A DNA stretch of 64,000 bases from Micromonospora parathelypteridis (GTDB lineage Bacteria; Actinomycetota; Actinomycetes; Mycobacteriales; Micromonosporaceae): NCBI RefSeq assembly GCF_014201145.1, contig NZ_JACHDP010000001.1:5270001-5334000 (forward strand), in the 5' to 3' direction. Positions 24,921 through 33,981 of the stretch are shown here, one piece after another. Position 1 is the stretch's first letter. Each line of letters begins with the position of its first letter. Both the position numbers and the translations under genes were made by a program. The notes under the pieces are model-generated. The model ran no database searches. It saw only the letters and a program-made list of their open reading frames with translations, and was not told the origin of the DNA.

Positions 24921-27029
24921 GTGGCCAACGTCGACAGCATCGCCGTAGCGCCCACCGAACCGGATCCGACGCCGCGGACCGGGCAGGCATCCCGGCCCGC
25001 CAACGAACGCGCGGGGCTGTCCCGGGTACGCGCGCTGGTGGCCGTCGCCCCGGCGATGCTCACCGATGGTGCGGTGATCGCGTTCGCGCTCTTCACCGTG
25101 CTCTACCACGCGGCCTTTCTGGTGGACCTGCGTCCGTCGGTGACCTTCAAGATCTGGCTGCTCGCCTGTGCGGTGCTCGCGGTCGTGGCCCTGCTGCGCG
25201 CCCGCCGCCGCCTCGCCGGCACCCCGGTCGGCAGTGCGCCGGTGGCGCAGGATGAGCCCGGCAACGCCCGGCCCGCCGCCGACCGCCGCCTGCTGATCGG
25301 GGTTCCGGTCGCCGCCGCCGTGGCTGCCATCTCCGCCGGTCTGGCGGCCGACACCAGCGTCAGCGTCTGGTGGTGGATCCCGGCCGTGGCCGGCCTGCTC
25401 GCGGCGGTCGGCGGGCTCCTGCTGGCGCGCCAGGCCTGGCTGAGTGGCCCGGTGCCCACCCCGGCCGCCCCGGCGTCCACCGCGGGGCAGTCGGCGTACG
25501 CGCTGGTCCTCTCGGTGTTGGTCGGTATCTCCTCGTTCTTCATGGCCCGCAACACCCCGGACGACGTCTACTACGTCGGCAAGTCGGTGTGGATCGCCGA
25601 GCGTGACCTGATCCCGCTCAACGACTTCCTGTTCTCCGAGAACGTGCTGCCGGCCATGGGCTCGCAGCCGCCCATCCCGTCGATCGAGGTCTTCGACGGC
25701 GCGTTCGCCAACGTCGTCGGTATCCACGCCAGCTCGGCCCTCTGGTACGTGCTGCTGCCGATCATGGCGATGCTCGCGGCGCTGGCGCTGTGGCGGCTGA
25801 CGCACCGGTGGGCCCCGCGCCGTCCGGTACTGGCCTTCACCGTGGCGATCGCGTACCTGTATCTCGTCGCGGGCGGGGACGCCGCACTGGGCACGTTCCA
25901 CCTCCCGCGCCTGCACGAGGGCAAGGGCATGTTCGTCTCGGCGGTCATCCCGCTGATGTGGCTCTACCTGACCGAGTGGTTCGACAACCGGTCGCGGCGC
26001 AGCCTGGTGCTCATCGTGGCGCTCTCGATCACCGCGATCGGCCTCACCAACACCGCGGCGATCATCCTGCCGATGCTGGTCGGCGCCGCCGGCTTCGCCA
26101 TGCTGCTGGTCGGCCGGTGGAAGGCGGCCATCGTCGCGGCGGTCGCCGCCCTCGCGTACCCGATCGGCTCGTTGGTGGTCTCCCGCCTGGTGCTCGGCGG
26201 GATGACCGCGACCGGTGCGGACGACGCCTTCTTCGACGCGGCGTACACCTACCGGCGGACCCTGCTGTTCGGTGTGGTCGGGGTGATCAGCGGTCTGGCG
26301 CTGTGGTGCGGTGCGTTGCTCGCCAGGCGACGTACGCCCGCGCTGCTCGTCGCCGGTGCCACCCTGGCGTTGAGCGTGATGTTCGTCCCCGGGGTGCTGG
26401 AGGTGCTGAGCGCGTTGAGTGGCATCTCGGTGGTGCTCTGGCGCGTGCCGTGGCTGCTCGCCCTGCCGACGTTGATCGGTCTGCTCTGCACCGTGCGCGT
26501 GCCGGCGCCGACCCGGGCGCTGCGCCGGGCGGCGTCCGGAGGGATCGCGGTGCTGCTGGTCGCCTCGTTCGCGCTGTTCGCCACCCCGATGTGGTCGCCG
26601 AAGAGCTGGGTCGACGTGCACAGCCGCCCCACCTGGAAGCTTCCGCAGCAGCGTCAGTCGATCGCGTTCTGGATCAAGGGCCTGGACCGCCCGCAGGGCA
26701 TGCTGCTCGCCCCGAAGACGATCATGCGCACGACGCCGATCGTCACCAGCGAGGTCCGGGTTGTCCTGCCCCGTGACTTCTACCTCGTCGAATACGACCT
26801 CAGTTCCCAATTCGCCATGGACCGGCTGCTGCTGGCAAGTTTCGCGGACGGCACCGCCAGCCCGGCGCCGGCCGAGCTGACGCCGGCACTGGACCGTTTG
26901 GACGTTGGCACCATCTGCGTATACAACGGCAACCAGTACGCCCGCGACACCGCGCCGCAGTTGGGCTACCAGGAGTTCGCCACGCGCAAGGCGCCCGGCG
27001 CGATGACCTGCTTCCGGCGGGTCGGCTGA
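24921..27029 (+). CDS. Large polytopic membrane protein of the teichoic-acid-like locus
   Basis: A 702-residue integral membrane protein with a ~35-residue cytosolic N-terminus, about 13 hydrophobic segments between residues 40 and 545, and a soluble C-terminal part of ~140 residues (FWIKGLDRPQGMLLAPKTIM). The loop FFMARNTPDDVYYVGKSVWIAERDLIP after the early membrane segments and the HLPRLHEGKGMF loop resemble GT-C glycosyltransferases, but I cannot name the family. GTG 24921 follows AAGGA by 5 nt. It lies between the TetR gene and the second TagF-like gene. Likely a glycosyltransferase or polymer ligase at the outer membrane face; inferred. Confidence 0.75.
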   Translation: MANVDSIAVAPTEPDPTPRTGQASRPANERAGLSRVRALVAVAPAMLTDGAVIAFALFTVLYHAAFLVDLRPSVTFKIWLLACAVLAVVALLRARRRLAGTPVGSAPVAQDEPGNARPAADRRLLIGVPVAAAVAAISAGLAADTSVSVWWWIPAVAGLLAAVGGLLLARQAWLSGPVPTPAAPASTAGQSAYALVLSVLVGISSFFMARNTPDDVYYVGKSVWIAERDLIPLNDFLFSENVLPAMGSQPPIPSIEVFDGAFANVVGIHASSALWYVLLPIMAMLAALALWRLTHRWAPRRPVLAFTVAIAYLYLVAGGDAALGTFHLPRLHEGKGMFVSAVIPLMWLYLTEWFDNRSRRSLVLIVALSITAIGLTNTAAIILPMLVGAAGFAMLLVGRWKAAIVAAVAALAYPIGSLVVSRLVLGGMTATGADDAFFDAAYTYRRTLLFGVVGVISGLALWCGALLARRRTPALLVAGATLALSVMFVPGVLEVLSALSGISVVLWRVPWLLALPTLIGLLCTVRVPAPTRALRRAASGGIAVLLVASFALFATPMWSPKSWVDVHSRPTWKLPQQRQSIAFWIKGLDRPQGMLLAPKTIMRTTPIVTSEVRVVLPRDFYLVEYDLSSQFAMDRLLLASFADGTASPAPAELTPALDRLDVGTICVYNGNQYARDTAPQLGYQEFATRKAPGAMTCFRRVG

Positions 27030-27256
27030 ACGCTTTTCCGCACCGAACGCCCGACCTCGCAGCGGGGCCGGGCGCACCACGGCACGGAGCTTTGCCCGAA
27101 ATGGTGCCGGATACCCGAGCGACACCGAGCTGTCCCCTCGCGTTAAGGTCGCAGTCACACGCAGCCGGCCGCGATCGACCCGCTGCGCGACGGGGGAGTG
27201 ACGTCGGTCCATTACGGGCACCGCCCGCAACGAAATCTCGTAGGGAGCGAACTCGT

Positions 27257-29014
27257 TTGTTCGGCACGTTCTCAGGTCGCATCGGAGTGGCCGCTAGCGC
27301 CGCGCTGCTGGTGCTGGCCTACCTGGTCATGCTCGTCGGTGGCGTATTCGGCTGGGTCGGCCTGTTCGCCGTCGCCGGGCTGGCCGCCATCATCGGCGAG
27401 TTCGCCGTCGCCCGCTGGTCGCAGCCGTCACACCTGCTGTTGGAGAAAGTGGGCCTGCACTGGTCGTACCGGCAGTTGACCCGCGATCTCGCGGCCGTGT
27501 TGCTGGTCGCCGCCGAGGTGCGGCTCAGCGGCGGCGAGCTGACGCTGCTGTTGGTGCTGCCGGCCGCGGTGTGGGTCGTGTCGGTCTTCGCCGGGGCGTT
27601 CTCCATCATGATCGAGCGTCGTAACCCGCTCTCCGCCATGGTGCGCAACATCGAGCTGGGTCCGCTGCACACTGCCACCCAACCACCGGCCTGGGCGGCG
27701 GCGGTCGCCGGCGACCGGATGCCGCTGCTCAACCTGCTGCTGGTGCCGGCCGCCGTGGCCGCCGCGGTGCAGCACGAGCCGACGCCCTTCTTCGTCGCCG
27801 CCGCGGTCGGGGTCGTGGCGACCGGTCTGGTGGGCGCCATCCTCGCGCTGACCTGGCTTCGGGGCCGGGGCGCGAAGGAGGGCACACTGCTGCCCGCCGT
27901 CCAGCGTTGGCTGGACAGCTACCAGCCCGAGGTGGCGCTCTACTTCGCCGGCCCGGCCAAGGACGTCTACCAGGCCAACATGTGGCTCGCCCCGACCGAG
28001 GCGCTCCAGCAGCGCGCGGTGGTGCTGCTGCGTAGCCGGGACGCGTTCCTGGAGCTGGCCGACACCCGGCTGCCGGTGATCTGCGTACCGGCCGGGGTCG
28101 ACTTCATGAACCTCGAACTCAGCGGCATTCGTGCGGCGCTCTACTCGGCGAACGTCGGCGCGAACATCCACATGCTCCGCGAGCCCACCACCAAGCACGT
28201 CTTCGTCGGGCACGGCGACAGCGACAAGCAGGCCAGCGTCAACCCGTACAGCAAGGTGTACGACGAGGTCTGGGTCGCCGGTCTGGCCGGCCGGGAGCGT
28301 TACGCCCGGGCCGGTGTGGGGGTTCTCGACCAGGACATCGTCGAGATCGGCCGACCGCAGCTCGCCGGGGTGCACACCTTCGGCGCCGAGTCGGTGGACC
28401 GGCCCTTCACCGTGCTCTACGCCCCCACCTGGGAGGGTTGGCTCGACGACGACCCGTACCACACCTCACTGGTGCTGATGGGTGAGCGGATCGTCAAGGG
28501 CATGCTCGCCGCGAGCCCTCGGCTGCGACTGATCTACAAGCCGCACCCGCTCACCGGGTCGCGGTCAAGCGCGGCCAGGTCGGTGCACGACCGGATCGTC
28601 GCGGCCATCCGCGCCGCCGGCGGCAACCCGAACGCGTCCTCTCTGGACGGCACCGCGCACCTGGTGGTCACCGGCCGTACGCCGGCGCTGTTCGACTGCT
28701 TCAACCAGACCGACCTGCTGATCAGCGACGTGTCCAGTGTGGTCTCCGACTTCGTGCAGAGCCAGCGCCCGTACGTGGTGGCCAACCCGGCCGGCCTGTC
28801 CGAGGACGACTTCCGCCGCGAGTACCCGACGGCGCGGGCCGCGTACCTGCTCTCCAAGGACTGCGGCGAGCTGGAGAAGATCGTGACGGTGACCCGGGCC
28901 GGCGACGACCCGATGACCGAGGCCCGCCGGGAGTTGAAGACCTACCTGCTCGGCCCCGCCGAGGCGAACCCGATGGACCGGTTCCAGGAGGAGATCGACC
29001 GGCTCTGCGGCTGA
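27257..29014 (+). CDS. Second TagF-like polyol-phosphate polymerase
   Basis: A 585-residue paralogue of the polymerase at 18.9-20.6 kb with the same plan: about five hydrophobic segments in residues 5-200, then a CDP-glycerol glycerophosphotransferase-like domain from about 215 (QPEVALYFAGPAKDVYQANMW). It has KHVFVGHGDSDKQASVNP, EIGRPQLAGVHTF, TVLYAPTWEGWLDDDP, RLIYKPHPLTGSRSS and DLLISDVSSVVSDFVQSQRP. I chose TTG 27257 because GGGAG lies 9 nt before it and the first membrane segment then starts at once; the frame is open upstream without a membrane segment. Two such enzymes may act as primer and polymerase, or on two polyols. Confidence 0.9.
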   Translation: MFGTFSGRIGVAASAALLVLAYLVMLVGGVFGWVGLFAVAGLAAIIGEFAVARWSQPSHLLLEKVGLHWSYRQLTRDLAAVLLVAAEVRLSGGELTLLLVLPAAVWVVSVFAGAFSIMIERRNPLSAMVRNIELGPLHTATQPPAWAAAVAGDRMPLLNLLLVPAAVAAAVQHEPTPFFVAAAVGVVATGLVGAILALTWLRGRGAKEGTLLPAVQRWLDSYQPEVALYFAGPAKDVYQANMWLAPTEALQQRAVVLLRSRDAFLELADTRLPVICVPAGVDFMNLELSGIRAALYSANVGANIHMLREPTTKHVFVGHGDSDKQASVNPYSKVYDEVWVAGLAGRERYARAGVGVLDQDIVEIGRPQLAGVHTFGAESVDRPFTVLYAPTWEGWLDDDPYHTSLVLMGERIVKGMLAASPRLRLIYKPHPLTGSRSSAARSVHDRIVAAIRAAGGNPNASSLDGTAHLVVTGRTPALFDCFNQTDLLISDVSSVVSDFVQSQRPYVVANPAGLSEDDFRREYPTARAAYLLSKDCGELEKIVTVTRAGDDPMTEARRELKTYLLGPAEANPMDRFQEEIDRLCG

Positions 29015-29039
29015 GCATCACCTACGGCGCTGCGCCTCA

Positions 29040-29089
29040 GGCGCACGGATGGTGCTGCGCTCCCGGCGCACGGATGGTGCCGCGCGCCC
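29040..29089. repeat. Two-copy 25-bp tandem repeat
   Basis: Copy one (29040-29064) and copy two (29065-29089) share GGCGCACGGATGGTGC at their starts and differ at about three positions. A hairpin-forming stretch (GCCCGA ... TCGGGC, about 29091-29114) follows. The block lies between the convergent TagF-like and DUF952 genes and probably ends transcription. Confidence 0.6.
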
Positions 29090-29122
29090 GGCCCGAGACC
29101 TTTCGGGTCGGGCGCGAACGTG

Positions 29123-29461
29123 TCAGACCAGCAGGGCGGCCACCGCGTCGGCGGCCGGAGTGTCCGCCGGCAACGCCTGCGCCGCCACCACCGCCGCGAC
29201 CGGCAGCGGGCCGTACACGTGCGGGAAGAGTTGCCCGCCGCGCGACGGCTCCCAGCGCAGCGCGTCGCCCAGCCGCTCGTCCTCCACGCTGAGCAGGGTC
29301 AACCCGGTGACCCCGGCGAAGTGCCGGCGCGCCGTCTCCACCACCTGGTCAGCGCCGGAGAGGTGGATGAAACCGGACTCGTGGTCCAACGGTGTGCCGG
29401 CGAAAGCGCCGGCGGCGAGGGCGGCGTCCCATTCGGCGCTCGACAGCAGTTTGTAGATCAC
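29123..29461 (-). CDS. DUF952 family protein
   Basis: A complete 112-residue protein of the DUF952 family, recognisable from MIYKLLSSAEWDAALAAGAF at the start, then GFIHLSGADQVVETARRHFAG and LRWEPSRGGQLFPHVYGPLP. Family members resemble glutathione-S-transferase-related small domains, but no reaction is established. GTG start at 29461. It stands alone between convergent and divergent neighbours. Confidence 0.88.
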   Translation of the reverse strand: MIYKLLSSAEWDAALAAGAFAGTPLDHESGFIHLSGADQVVETARRHFAGVTGLTLLSVEDERLGDALRWEPSRGGQLFPHVYGPLPVAAVVAAQALPADTPAADAVAALLV

Positions 29462-29574
29462 AGCGGCAGCCTACGGGGGTGCCGTCGGCGGGCTCGCCCG
29501 GTTTTCGTCGGTACCGCCGCGCCCGTCGCCCCCCGCCGGGCATGCTCAGGTCAAGGGCCGCGGAGGGATGGGCG

Positions 29575-29886
29575 ATGCAGAGCTACGACGACGACTGGAC
29601 CGACAGCCAGCGTGCGCTGTACGACGAGTGCTACCGGGCTGGCGGCGAGTGGGCCGAAGACCCGGACACTCCGTCCGATGACGTACAGCACGTGATCAAC
29701 CTGGCCGAGGCGGACGACGACGCGTTCCAGGACGCGGAGATCGACTACCCGCCCCTGGTCGACGCGGTCACCCAGGCCAGCGGGGTCAACGTCACCAGCG
29801 TGCCAGCCAGCCACGAGGACCCGGGCTTCCGCGGCTTCACCGACGGCGTCCGGGACGCCACCGCCGACGACGTCTTCGGCCTCTAG
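29575..29886 (+). CDS. Small acidic protein of unknown function
   Basis: A 103-residue, very acidic protein (SYDDDWTDSQRALYDECYRAGG, PDTPSDDVQHVINLAEADDDAF) with no membrane segment. The start at ATG 29575 is supported by GGAGG 8 nt upstream; the frame is open before that but arginine-rich. I recognise no domain. Its end lies 85 bp before the OmpR-type regulator gene. Acidic composition might reflect a nucleic-acid mimic or a regulator, which is only a guess. Confidence 0.72.
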   Translation: MQSYDDDWTDSQRALYDECYRAGGEWAEDPDTPSDDVQHVINLAEADDDAFQDAEIDYPPLVDAVTQASGVNVTSVPASHEDPGFRGFTDGVRDATADDVFGL

Positions 29887-29971
29887 CCGCCCGTCGTGGT
29901 GGGCGGCCTCCCGCTGCGCGCGCGCTTCTGCCACCATTCGCAGAACGGCGCTGCGACGGACGGGGGCACGG

Positions 29972-30628
29972 GTGCGGATCCTGCTGGTAGAGGACGACCG
30001 CCGGGTGGCCGCTGCGCTCTCTTCCGCCCTCACCCGCCGTGGGTACGAGGTCGAGCACGCGGCCACCGTCGCCGCCGCGCTCTCCGCCGCCCCGTGCGAC
30101 CTGGTGCTGCTCGACCTGACCCTGCCCGACGGGGACGGCACCGACCTGTGCCGGGAGCTGCGTCGGCGTAGCAGTCAGCTCGGCATCATCGCGGTGACCG
30201 CGCGGGGCGAGGAACGTGATCGGGTGCTGGGCCTGCGCCTCGGCGCGGACGACTACGTCGTCAAGCCGTTCTCGATGGTGGAGTTGCAGGCCCGGATCGA
30301 GGCGGTGCTGCGCCGGGCCGCGAACGCCGCACCGGAGCGGCACCTCATCGAGGCCGGGTCGGTGCACATCGACGTGGCCGCGCGGACGGTGACCGTGGAC
30401 GGCCGCGCTGTCACGTTGACCCGCAAGGAGTTCGACGTGCTGCTCTCGCTGGCCCGCCAGCCCGGGGTGGCGGTGCCCCGCGATCGCATCCTGCTCGACG
30501 CCTGGGGCACCACCTGGGCCGACCGGCACACGGTCGAGGTGCATGTCGGGTCGCTGCGCGGCAAGCTCGGCGACGCGCGCCTGGTGGAGACCGTCCGTGG
30601 CGTCGGCTACCGGCTGCGCGACGCGTGA
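29972..30628 (+). CDS. OmpR-family response regulator
   Basis: A 218-residue response regulator. The receiver domain has EDD at 7-9, the phosphorylated Asp48 (LVLLDLTLPDGDG) and Lys98 (DDYVVKPF). The C-terminal winged helix (about 125-215) includes LTRKEFDVLLSLARQPG and HTVEVHVGSLRGKLG then VRGVGYRL. It is followed after 9 bp by its histidine kinase, with which it forms a two-component pair. The target is unknown; the TAXI lipoprotein gene just beyond the kinase is a candidate partner. Confidence 0.93.
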   Translation: MRILLVEDDRRVAAALSSALTRRGYEVEHAATVAAALSAAPCDLVLLDLTLPDGDGTDLCRELRRRSSQLGIIAVTARGEERDRVLGLRLGADDYVVKPFSMVELQARIEAVLRRAANAAPERHLIEAGSVHIDVAARTVTVDGRAVTLTRKEFDVLLSLARQPGVAVPRDRILLDAWGTTWADRHTVEVHVGSLRGKLGDARLVETVRGVGYRLRDA

Positions 30629-30637
30629 GGGGCTGAC

Positions 30638-32074
30638 ATGCGCCGTCGACTGGTGATCAGCTACCTGCTGCTGATGGTGCTCGTCCTCATCGCGTTGGAG
30701 ACGCCGCTGGCCGCCACCATGGCCAGCCGCGAAACCGAACAGGTCCGTGCCGACCGGCTCGCCGACGCCACCCGGTTCGCCTCACTGGCCGGGCCGGCGT
30801 TGCGCGACGGTGAACCGGGCCCGATCGAGTCGGAGCTGAGCAGCTACGACAACCTGTACGGGATCGGCGCCGCGATCGTCGACCGGGACCGGAGCACCCC
30901 GGTCGCGTCGCCGCGTTGGCAGCCCGGCCCGGGGACCGCGGCGGTTCTGGACATCGCGCTGTCCGGGCAGCAGACCAGCGCCCCGGAGTCGGTCTGGCCG
31001 TGGACCACCGGCCCGGTGGTGGTGGCGGTGCCGATCAACGACGGTGGTGAGGTGCTCGGCGCGGTGGTGATCGTGACCCCTGCCGCCCCGATCCGCCGGG
31101 CGGTCGTCGCGTGGTGGCTGCTGCTCGCCCTGGCCGGTCTGCTCGCGGTGCTGGCCTGCGTGCTCACCGCGTTCGGGCTGGCCGGTTGGGTGCTGCGCCC
31201 GGTCACCGAGCTGGACGCGGTCACCCACGAGATCGCCGAGGGCGACCGGGGCGCTCGGGTGCAGCACCGGCTGGGCCCGCCGGAGCTACGTCGCCTCGCG
31301 GCCAGCTTCAACCACATGGCCGACGTGGTCTCCGACGTGATGGACCGGCAGCGCGCCTTCGTCGCACATGCCAGCCACCAACTGCGTAACCCGCTCACCG
31401 CACTGCGGCTGCGGGTGGAGGAGCTGGGTCCCAGCCTCACCGACCCGGAGGGTCGATCCGAGCACCGGCTGGCGTTGGAGGAGACCGACCGGCTGGCGTT
31501 GGTGCTCGACGCGCTGCTCACCCTTGCCCGAGCCGAACGGGAGGAGAACGAGCGGGTCACCGTGGACGCCGCCGCGGTGGCCGCGTCCCGGGTGGCCGCG
31601 TGGGCGCCGCTGGCCCGGCACCGTTCGGTCGCGTTGCGGCTGGCCACGACCGACGCCCCGGCGTACGCGCAGACGGTGCCGACCGCCGTCGACCAGGCGC
31701 TGGACGCGCTGATCGACAACGCGGTGAAGTTCAGCGGGGCCGGCGGCGCGGTGACGGTGACCGTGGCGCGCCGCGACGACGGGGTGGCCCTGGAGGTGCG
31801 CGACTCCGGCCCGGGCATGACCGAGAGTCAGCTCGGCCAGGCGACCGAACGGTTCTGGCGGGCGCCGGACGCGCAGAACGTGGACGGCGCGGGGCTCGGC
31901 CTGACCATCGCCGCCGTGCTGGTGGACGCGTCCGACGGGCGGCTCACCATGCGCCCGGGGGAGTCGCGCGGGCTGATCGCCGCCCTCTGGTTTCCCGCGC
32001 CGGAGCCCGACCCGTCGGCGGAGCCGATGGACGACGAACTGGCCGCCGACCTGAGGTCCGCCCCGGCGCGGTAG
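30638..32074 (+). CDS. Sensor histidine kinase
   Basis: A 478-residue membrane sensor kinase. A first membrane segment (residues 5-25) and a second (about 150-180, VVAWWLLLALAGLLAVLACVLTAFGLAG) flank an extracytoplasmic sensing domain of ~120 residues. A HAMP linker follows, then the HisKA box HASHQLRNPLTALRL (phospho-His) near 245, and HATPase motifs DNAVKFSGAGG, DSGPGMTESQLGQATERFWR and GAGLGLTIA. The short tail is acidic and disordered. Pairs with the upstream OmpR-type regulator. Confidence 0.93.
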   Translation: MRRRLVISYLLLMVLVLIALETPLAATMASRETEQVRADRLADATRFASLAGPALRDGEPGPIESELSSYDNLYGIGAAIVDRDRSTPVASPRWQPGPGTAAVLDIALSGQQTSAPESVWPWTTGPVVVAVPINDGGEVLGAVVIVTPAAPIRRAVVAWWLLLALAGLLAVLACVLTAFGLAGWVLRPVTELDAVTHEIAEGDRGARVQHRLGPPELRRLAASFNHMADVVSDVMDRQRAFVAHASHQLRNPLTALRLRVEELGPSLTDPEGRSEHRLALEETDRLALVLDALLTLARAEREENERVTVDAAAVAASRVAAWAPLARHRSVALRLATTDAPAYAQTVPTAVDQALDALIDNAVKFSGAGGAVTVTVARRDDGVALEVRDSGPGMTESQLGQATERFWRAPDAQNVDGAGLGLTIAAVLVDASDGRLTMRPGESRGLIAALWFPAPEPDPSAEPMDDELAADLRSAPAR

Positions 32075-32084
32075 CGCCCGGCCG

Positions 32085-33056
32085 TCAGGGCTTCGCCGCG
32101 CGGTACCAGGCGGCGGCCCCGGGGTGCAGCGTCAGCGGCGCGGTCACGATCGCCGAGCGAGGGCTCATCCGTCCCGCCGCCGGATGCGCGGCGGCCAGCT
32201 CGGCCCGGCGCTCCATCAGCAACCGGGTCACCTCCCGGACCAGCCGCTCCGGCAGGTTGGCCCGGACGATCAGGTAGTTGGGGTCGGCCACCGTGGTCAC
32301 CGCGTCCACCCCGTAGACCGAGCGCGGGATGTCCCGGGAGACGTAGACCTGGCCGTAGCGGGAGCGCAGTGGCTCGGTCCATTCGCTGAGGTCCACGATC
32401 CGGGTGGCGCTGCGCCAGGCCAACTCCTCGATGCCCCGCACCGGCAGGCCCCCGGAGAAGAAGAACGCGTCGATCCGCCCCGAGCGCAGCGCGGTCACCG
32501 AGTCGTCCAGCCCGAGCCGCTCGCGACGCACCTCGTCGCCGCCGAGGTTGGCCACCTCCAGCAGCCGGGTCGCGGTGATCTCGGTGCCCGATCCGGCCGC
32601 GCCGACGGAGACCCGCCGGCCCCGCAGGTCGGCGACCGTGCGGACCGGACCGCCGCCCGTGGTGACCAGGTGCAGCTGATCGTCGTACACCCGGGCGACG
32701 GCCTCGACCGAAGGGCTTCCCGCCGTGTTGGTCGGCAGCACGTCGGCCTGGGTGAAGCCCAGCTCGGCCCCACCGGACTCGACCAGTTGGACGTTCTCCG
32801 CCGAGGCGGCGGTGATCACCACGCTGGCCTGGACGTCGGGCAGTTCCCGGTTGAGGATGGCCGCCAGGGACTGCCCGAACGCGTAGTAGACGGCGGTGGG
32901 GCTGCCGGTGGCGATCCGGATCGACGTCGGCTCGGGCGGGGCGTCCTGGCAGCCGGCGGTGCTCAGGGTCGCGGTCAGCAGCACCGTCAACAGGGCAGCC
33001 GTCCCCGCGCGGTGGCGGCCGGGCCGGCTGGACGAGGTACGACTCACGCGGTGCAC
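32085..33056 (-). CDS. TAXI-family solute-binding lipoprotein
   Basis: A 323-residue periplasmic-binding-type protein of the TAXI (TRAP-associated extracytoplasmic immunogenic) family. It has a lipoprotein signal with TLSTAGCQDAP (lipobox Cys near 36), then the family start IRIATGSPTAVYYAFGQSLA, AENVQLVESGGAELGFTQADV and RGRRVSVGAAGSGTEITATRLLE. GTG start at 33056. No TRAP permease is nearby. It is convergent with the sensor kinase gene 10 bp away, so it probably presents a ligand to that kinase or to a distant transporter. The sensing role is inferred. Confidence 0.88.
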   Translation of the reverse strand: MHRVSRTSSSRPGRHRAGTAALLTVLLTATLSTAGCQDAPPEPTSIRIATGSPTAVYYAFGQSLAAILNRELPDVQASVVITAASAENVQLVESGGAELGFTQADVLPTNTAGSPSVEAVARVYDDQLHLVTTGGGPVRTVADLRGRRVSVGAAGSGTEITATRLLEVANLGGDEVRRERLGLDDSVTALRSGRIDAFFFSGGLPVRGIEELAWRSATRIVDLSEWTEPLRSRYGQVYVSRDIPRSVYGVDAVTTVADPNYLIVRANLPERLVREVTRLLMERRAELAAAHPAAGRMSPRSAIVTAPLTLHPGAAAWYRAAKP

Positions 33057-33128
33057 TGTGCGCCGTCAGGCCGGTGCGCGCAAGCTCCTTCGAGGTGGTG
33101 TGCCGGGCGGATGCGGCCCGGGCACCGA

Positions 33129-33875
33129 TCAGCAGGCGGGGCGACGGGCCGGCGGCACGCTCACGCCCCGAGCCGACAACACGGCCGTGCCGTGCGTCGC
33201 CGTCGCCCCGTGCGCTGCCGCGCGGGCCGGCTCCAGCGCCGCGCTGCTCAGGATCCGCGCCCGGTCCGGGCCGTCGGCCACGCTGACCAGGAAGCAGCCG
33301 GTGCCCGGGTGGAGCCGGGCCGGCACGTCGAGCACGGCAGCGCCCCGAATCAGTACCGCGGCCAGCTCCCGGTCGGTGAGCCGCACGCCGAGGATGTGTC
33401 GGCGGACGTGCCGTCCGGCCGCCAGCAGCGCCGAGCGCCAGGCCGCCGCCGCGAGGCGGGACACCAACCGTCGGCGCGCCGGCGAGGCACCGGGCAGCGG
33501 TCCGCCGAGCAGTTCGCGCCGCCCCTGCCACCAGCCCGCGTCCAACATCCGGGCGTACGCGCCGTGGTGCTCCTGGGGCACCCAGAGCCGGTGCAGTTCG
33601 TAGCGGCGGCGCAGGCCGCCGACGGCCACCTCGTGCGTGACCGGGATGTCCAGCCGGGCGAGCAACTGCCGCATCCGTTGGGCGGCGTCCTCCCGGTTGA
33701 ACTCGACCCCGGGTGCGTGCGCCGGGCGTGCCGCGCTCGGCCGGGCGGCGGTCGGTGGCGGTGTGCAGCGCAGCAGGCAGGCGGCCTCGAACGCGTCGCC
33801 CAGCGTCAGCCAGTCCAGCGGGGGCGGCGGCGTCGGGGAGCGGGGCCGGTCGAGCAGGGCGGGTTCGCGGGTCAA
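33129..33875 (-). CDS. Uncharacterised actinomycete protein
   Basis: A 248-residue protein I do not recognise. The TTG start at 33875 is supported by GGGAG 6 nt upstream. It is Ala/Arg-rich without signal or membrane segments. The middle (residues 85-180: MRQLLARLDIPVTHEVAVGGLRRRYELHRLWVPQEHHGAYARML in order) looks like a folded domain, and the C-terminal third, with LHPGTGCFLVSVADG, another. The N-terminal 55 residues are proline-rich and probably disordered. No partner can be inferred from the neighbours. Confidence 0.65.
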   Translation of the reverse strand: MTREPALLDRPRSPTPPPPLDWLTLGDAFEAACLLRCTPPPTAARPSAARPAHAPGVEFNREDAAQRMRQLLARLDIPVTHEVAVGGLRRRYELHRLWVPQEHHGAYARMLDAGWWQGRRELLGGPLPGASPARRRLVSRLAAAAWRSALLAAGRHVRRHILGVRLTDRELAAVLIRGAAVLDVPARLHPGTGCFLVSVADGPDRARILSSAALEPARAAAHGATATHGTAVLSARGVSVPPARRPAC

Positions 33876-33981
33876 CGAAGGCTCCCTTGTCGGAGTCTGG
33901 GTTCCCCTACCGTGGCCCCTGCGTCGCCGTTACGGAACTGGTCCGGCCCAGCCTTGAGCAAAAATTGCGGCTGCCCTGCCA

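Noticed and set aside
24894..27230. 778-codon minus-strand open frame
   Set aside because: Antisense to the membrane protein at 24.9-27.0 kb; composition is Arg/His/Gly/Gln-rich with no domain or start signals.
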